Shown: positions 63,134-64,000 of the stretch, in pieces
Position numbering within the stretch: the first letter of the stretch is position 1
Layout of the letters: each line of letters starts with the position of its first letter
Assembly (NCBI GenBank): GCA_020444425.1
Contig: JAHLLB010000009.1
Span: forward strand, 1-64,000
Length of the DNA: 64,000 nt
Direction: 5' to 3'
From: a bacterium
Lineage (GTDB): Bacteria > Electryoneota > Electryoneia > Electryoneales > Electryoneaceae
Notes under the pieces: generated by a model
The model's input: the letters and a program-made list of their open reading frames with translations, nothing else
Told to the model about the DNA's origin: nothing
The model's database searches: none
Program-made: the position numbers and the translations under genes

Positions 63134-63165
63134 CCGCGTCAGAAAGTTTTTTGACACGGGCACAT
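63134..63165. repeat. Second copy of the TTTTGACACGGGCACAT repeat
   Basis: Matches 31620-31651 at all but about four positions. Neither copy has a nearby gene reading in the same direction, so promoter activity of TTGACA is possible but unproven. Confidence 0.7.
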
Positions 63166-63215
63166 GACTCATTCCATCCCAGACGATCTGCCCAGCCCGA
63201 TACGACCCGTTTAGC

Positions 63216-63298
63216 CATGCCCTCGGGCTTCAGCCCGGGATTGGCGGCCGTTCAAGCAACCACAGCGCCCACGCCCTCGGACTTCAGTCCGGGCTGCA
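63216..63298. repeat. Tandem pair of CGG-CTTCAG-CCG palindromes
   Basis: GCCCTCGGGCTTCAGCCCGG (63219-63238) and GCCCTCGGACTTCAGTCCGG (63272-63291) differ by one compensating base pair in the stem. A related sequence, CGGGTTTCAGCCCGG, is at about 60744-60758. Confidence 0.7.
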
Positions 63299-63340
63299 CC
63301 GGGGTCATGGTTGAACCGGGAGATGTAAGAGCCTGAAACG

Positions 63341-63371
63341 AAACCGGGGACAGCAGCTCGCGACTGTCCCC
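63341..63371. repeat. GGGGACAG...CTGTCCCC palindrome
   Basis: Arms GGGGACAG (63346-63353) and complement (63364-63371), with AAACC before it as at 55402. It lies 42 bp past the response-regulator stop on the minus strand and could serve as its terminator, but the T-run is weak. Confidence 0.65.
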
Positions 63372-63413
63372 ATGTCTTGCTGATAACTCACCACTCATCA
63401 CTCACAACTGCTG

Positions 63414-63797
63414 TCACTCCCCGGTCAGCGACTTGGCGACGTCGATGAACTCGGTTTTGTCGATCGGCTTCTCGAAATACGCTTCCGGCGGCGGCAGCTT
63501 GCGATGTTGCTCGATGAAGCGTTTGAACTCCGGTGTGATCCCGGTGACGACGGCGACCGGGATATCCTTCAGATCGGCGTCCATCTTCAGGTCGTGGTAC
63601 ATCCGCAGCCCGGATTCTTCCGGCATGCTGATGTCGAGTGTAATCAGACTCGGGTGCAGCGCTTTCGCCTGCGTCATGCCGATGCGGCCGTTCGCGGCGG
63701 TCTCGGTTTTGAATCCGTTGTCTTCCAGCAAAATGGTCAGGAACGAGCTGACATCCGGCTCGTCCTCGACGATCAGCACGAGCTTCTGGTCGCTCAT
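63414..63797 (-). CDS. Single-domain response regulator (CheY-like)
   Basis: The 127-residue protein is a stand-alone receiver: acid pair Glu11/Asp12 in LVLIVEDEPDVSSFL, phosphoacceptor Asp55 in LITLDISMPEESGL, switch Thr in VAVVTGIT and Lys in AYFEKPIDKTEF, all present. It has no output domain, so it acts by contact with a partner. No kinase gene is adjacent. The ATG at 63797 follows GGGGGA; the upstream 30 codons in frame include repeat DNA and are not likely coding. Confidence 0.9.
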   Translation of the reverse strand: MSDQKLVLIVEDEPDVSSFLTILLEDNGFKTETAANGRIGMTQAKALHPSLITLDISMPEESGLRMYHDLKMDADLKDIPVAVVTGITPEFKRFIEQHRKLPPPEAYFEKPIDKTEFIDVAKSLTGE

Positions 63798-63854
63798 GGT
63801 ATCCCCCAACGTTTGTTCAGCGCGGACTATGATCCGCGTGAGTTGATATCGTAT

Positions 63855-63886
63855 GGATGATCCCGACCAGCCAGCTGGTCGGGGCA
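63855..63886 (-). repeat. TGCCCC...GGGATCATCC palindrome, minus orientation
   Basis: Read on the minus strand it is TGCCCC, arms GACCAGC/GCTGGTC, then GGGATCATCC. Same outer flanks as seven other copies, different arms. Confidence 0.75.
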
Positions 63887-63906
63887 AACTGCATCTGTCT
63901 TTTTAC

Positions 63907-63976
63907 TACCACGGACTAAAGTCCGTGGTAAGGTATCGATACGGGGACACATTGAGGACAATGTGTCCCCGTATCG
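63907..63976. repeat. Adjacent palindromes at the window end
   Basis: 63907-63930 has 11-bp arms TACCACGGACT around AA and matches the palindrome at 51819. 63937-63976 has perfect 17-bp arms beginning CGATACGGGGACACATT around the loop GAGGAC. Nothing else is seen to base 64000. Confidence 0.8.
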
Positions 63977-64000
63977 CGGTCCCTGTATCGCGTAATCAAA

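Overview
The window looks like chromosome from an uncultured Gram-negative bacterium of the Fibrobacteres-Chlorobi-Bacteroidetes (FCB) superphylum or a neighbouring candidate phylum such as Zixibacteria, Latescibacteria or KSB1. The main reason is six exported proteins ending in a type IX secretion (T9SS type A) sorting domain with the motif AYPNPFN...GQ...AG.H.F...LASG.YF, next to lipoproteins, outer-membrane barrels and an RND pump. GC is moderately high. Phylum is inference; there is no rRNA or tRNA gene in the window.

Layout. 1-11.2 kb: four T9SS cargo genes (one cut by the window edge), a GAF sensor, a DUF900-type hydrolase, a uridine-phosphorylase-like enzyme and an unrecognised 391-residue protein. 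11.4-18.1 kb: a tandem pair of MFS exporters, an HD-GYP phosphodiesterase-like protein, an OsmC-family protein and a PpiD/SurA-type periplasmic foldase. 18.4-20.6 kb: a T9SS subtilisin. 20.9-24.9 kb: a CHAP-like protein without its expected cysteine, then a pentaheme cytochrome c and a monoheme outer-membrane barrel that look like an electron-transfer pair. 25.1-28.3 kb: xerC-hpf-hprK-PTS IIA-PTS IIB on the minus strand. 28.3-33.5 kb: topA and malQ. 33.7-36.6 kb: two outer-membrane barrel candidates around a small unknown. 36.8-40.3 kb: a compact UbiA-DprE1-DprE2-PgpA operon, the actinobacterial decaprenyl-phospho-arabinose route in an unexpected organism type. 40.3-42.3 kb: a SagB-type nitroreductase and kbl. 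42.4-46.3 kb: three tandem paralogous secreted esterase-like proteins with different surface anchors. 47.0-51.8 kb: marR-MFP-RND efflux operon behind a palindromic operator. 52-60.6 kb: a pseudo-receiver, a nucleoside deaminase, an MFS exporter, a sodium:solute symporter plus a duplicated piece of its 3' end, a racemase-GNAT pair, a CDP-alcohol transferase and an MscS channel. 60.7-64 kb: typA/bipA, a long repeat-filled gap and a response regulator.

The intergenic DNA is unusually rich in small repeats: at least nine copies of a palindrome with constant flanks and variable arms, a GGGACA inverted-repeat family (two copies inside an MFS coding region), a 303-bp element with perfect 19-bp terminal inverted repeats, a 227-bp tandem duplication, and three heptanucleotide arrays built on TGAG. 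No CRISPR array, phage or intact transposase gene is seen.

Most promising for new biology: the three-anchor esterase cluster, the DprE operon with a PgpA-type phosphatase, the heme-barrel/pentaheme pair, a shared unnamed domain just before the T9SS signal, and the palindrome families. All functions are read from motifs; no database search was run.
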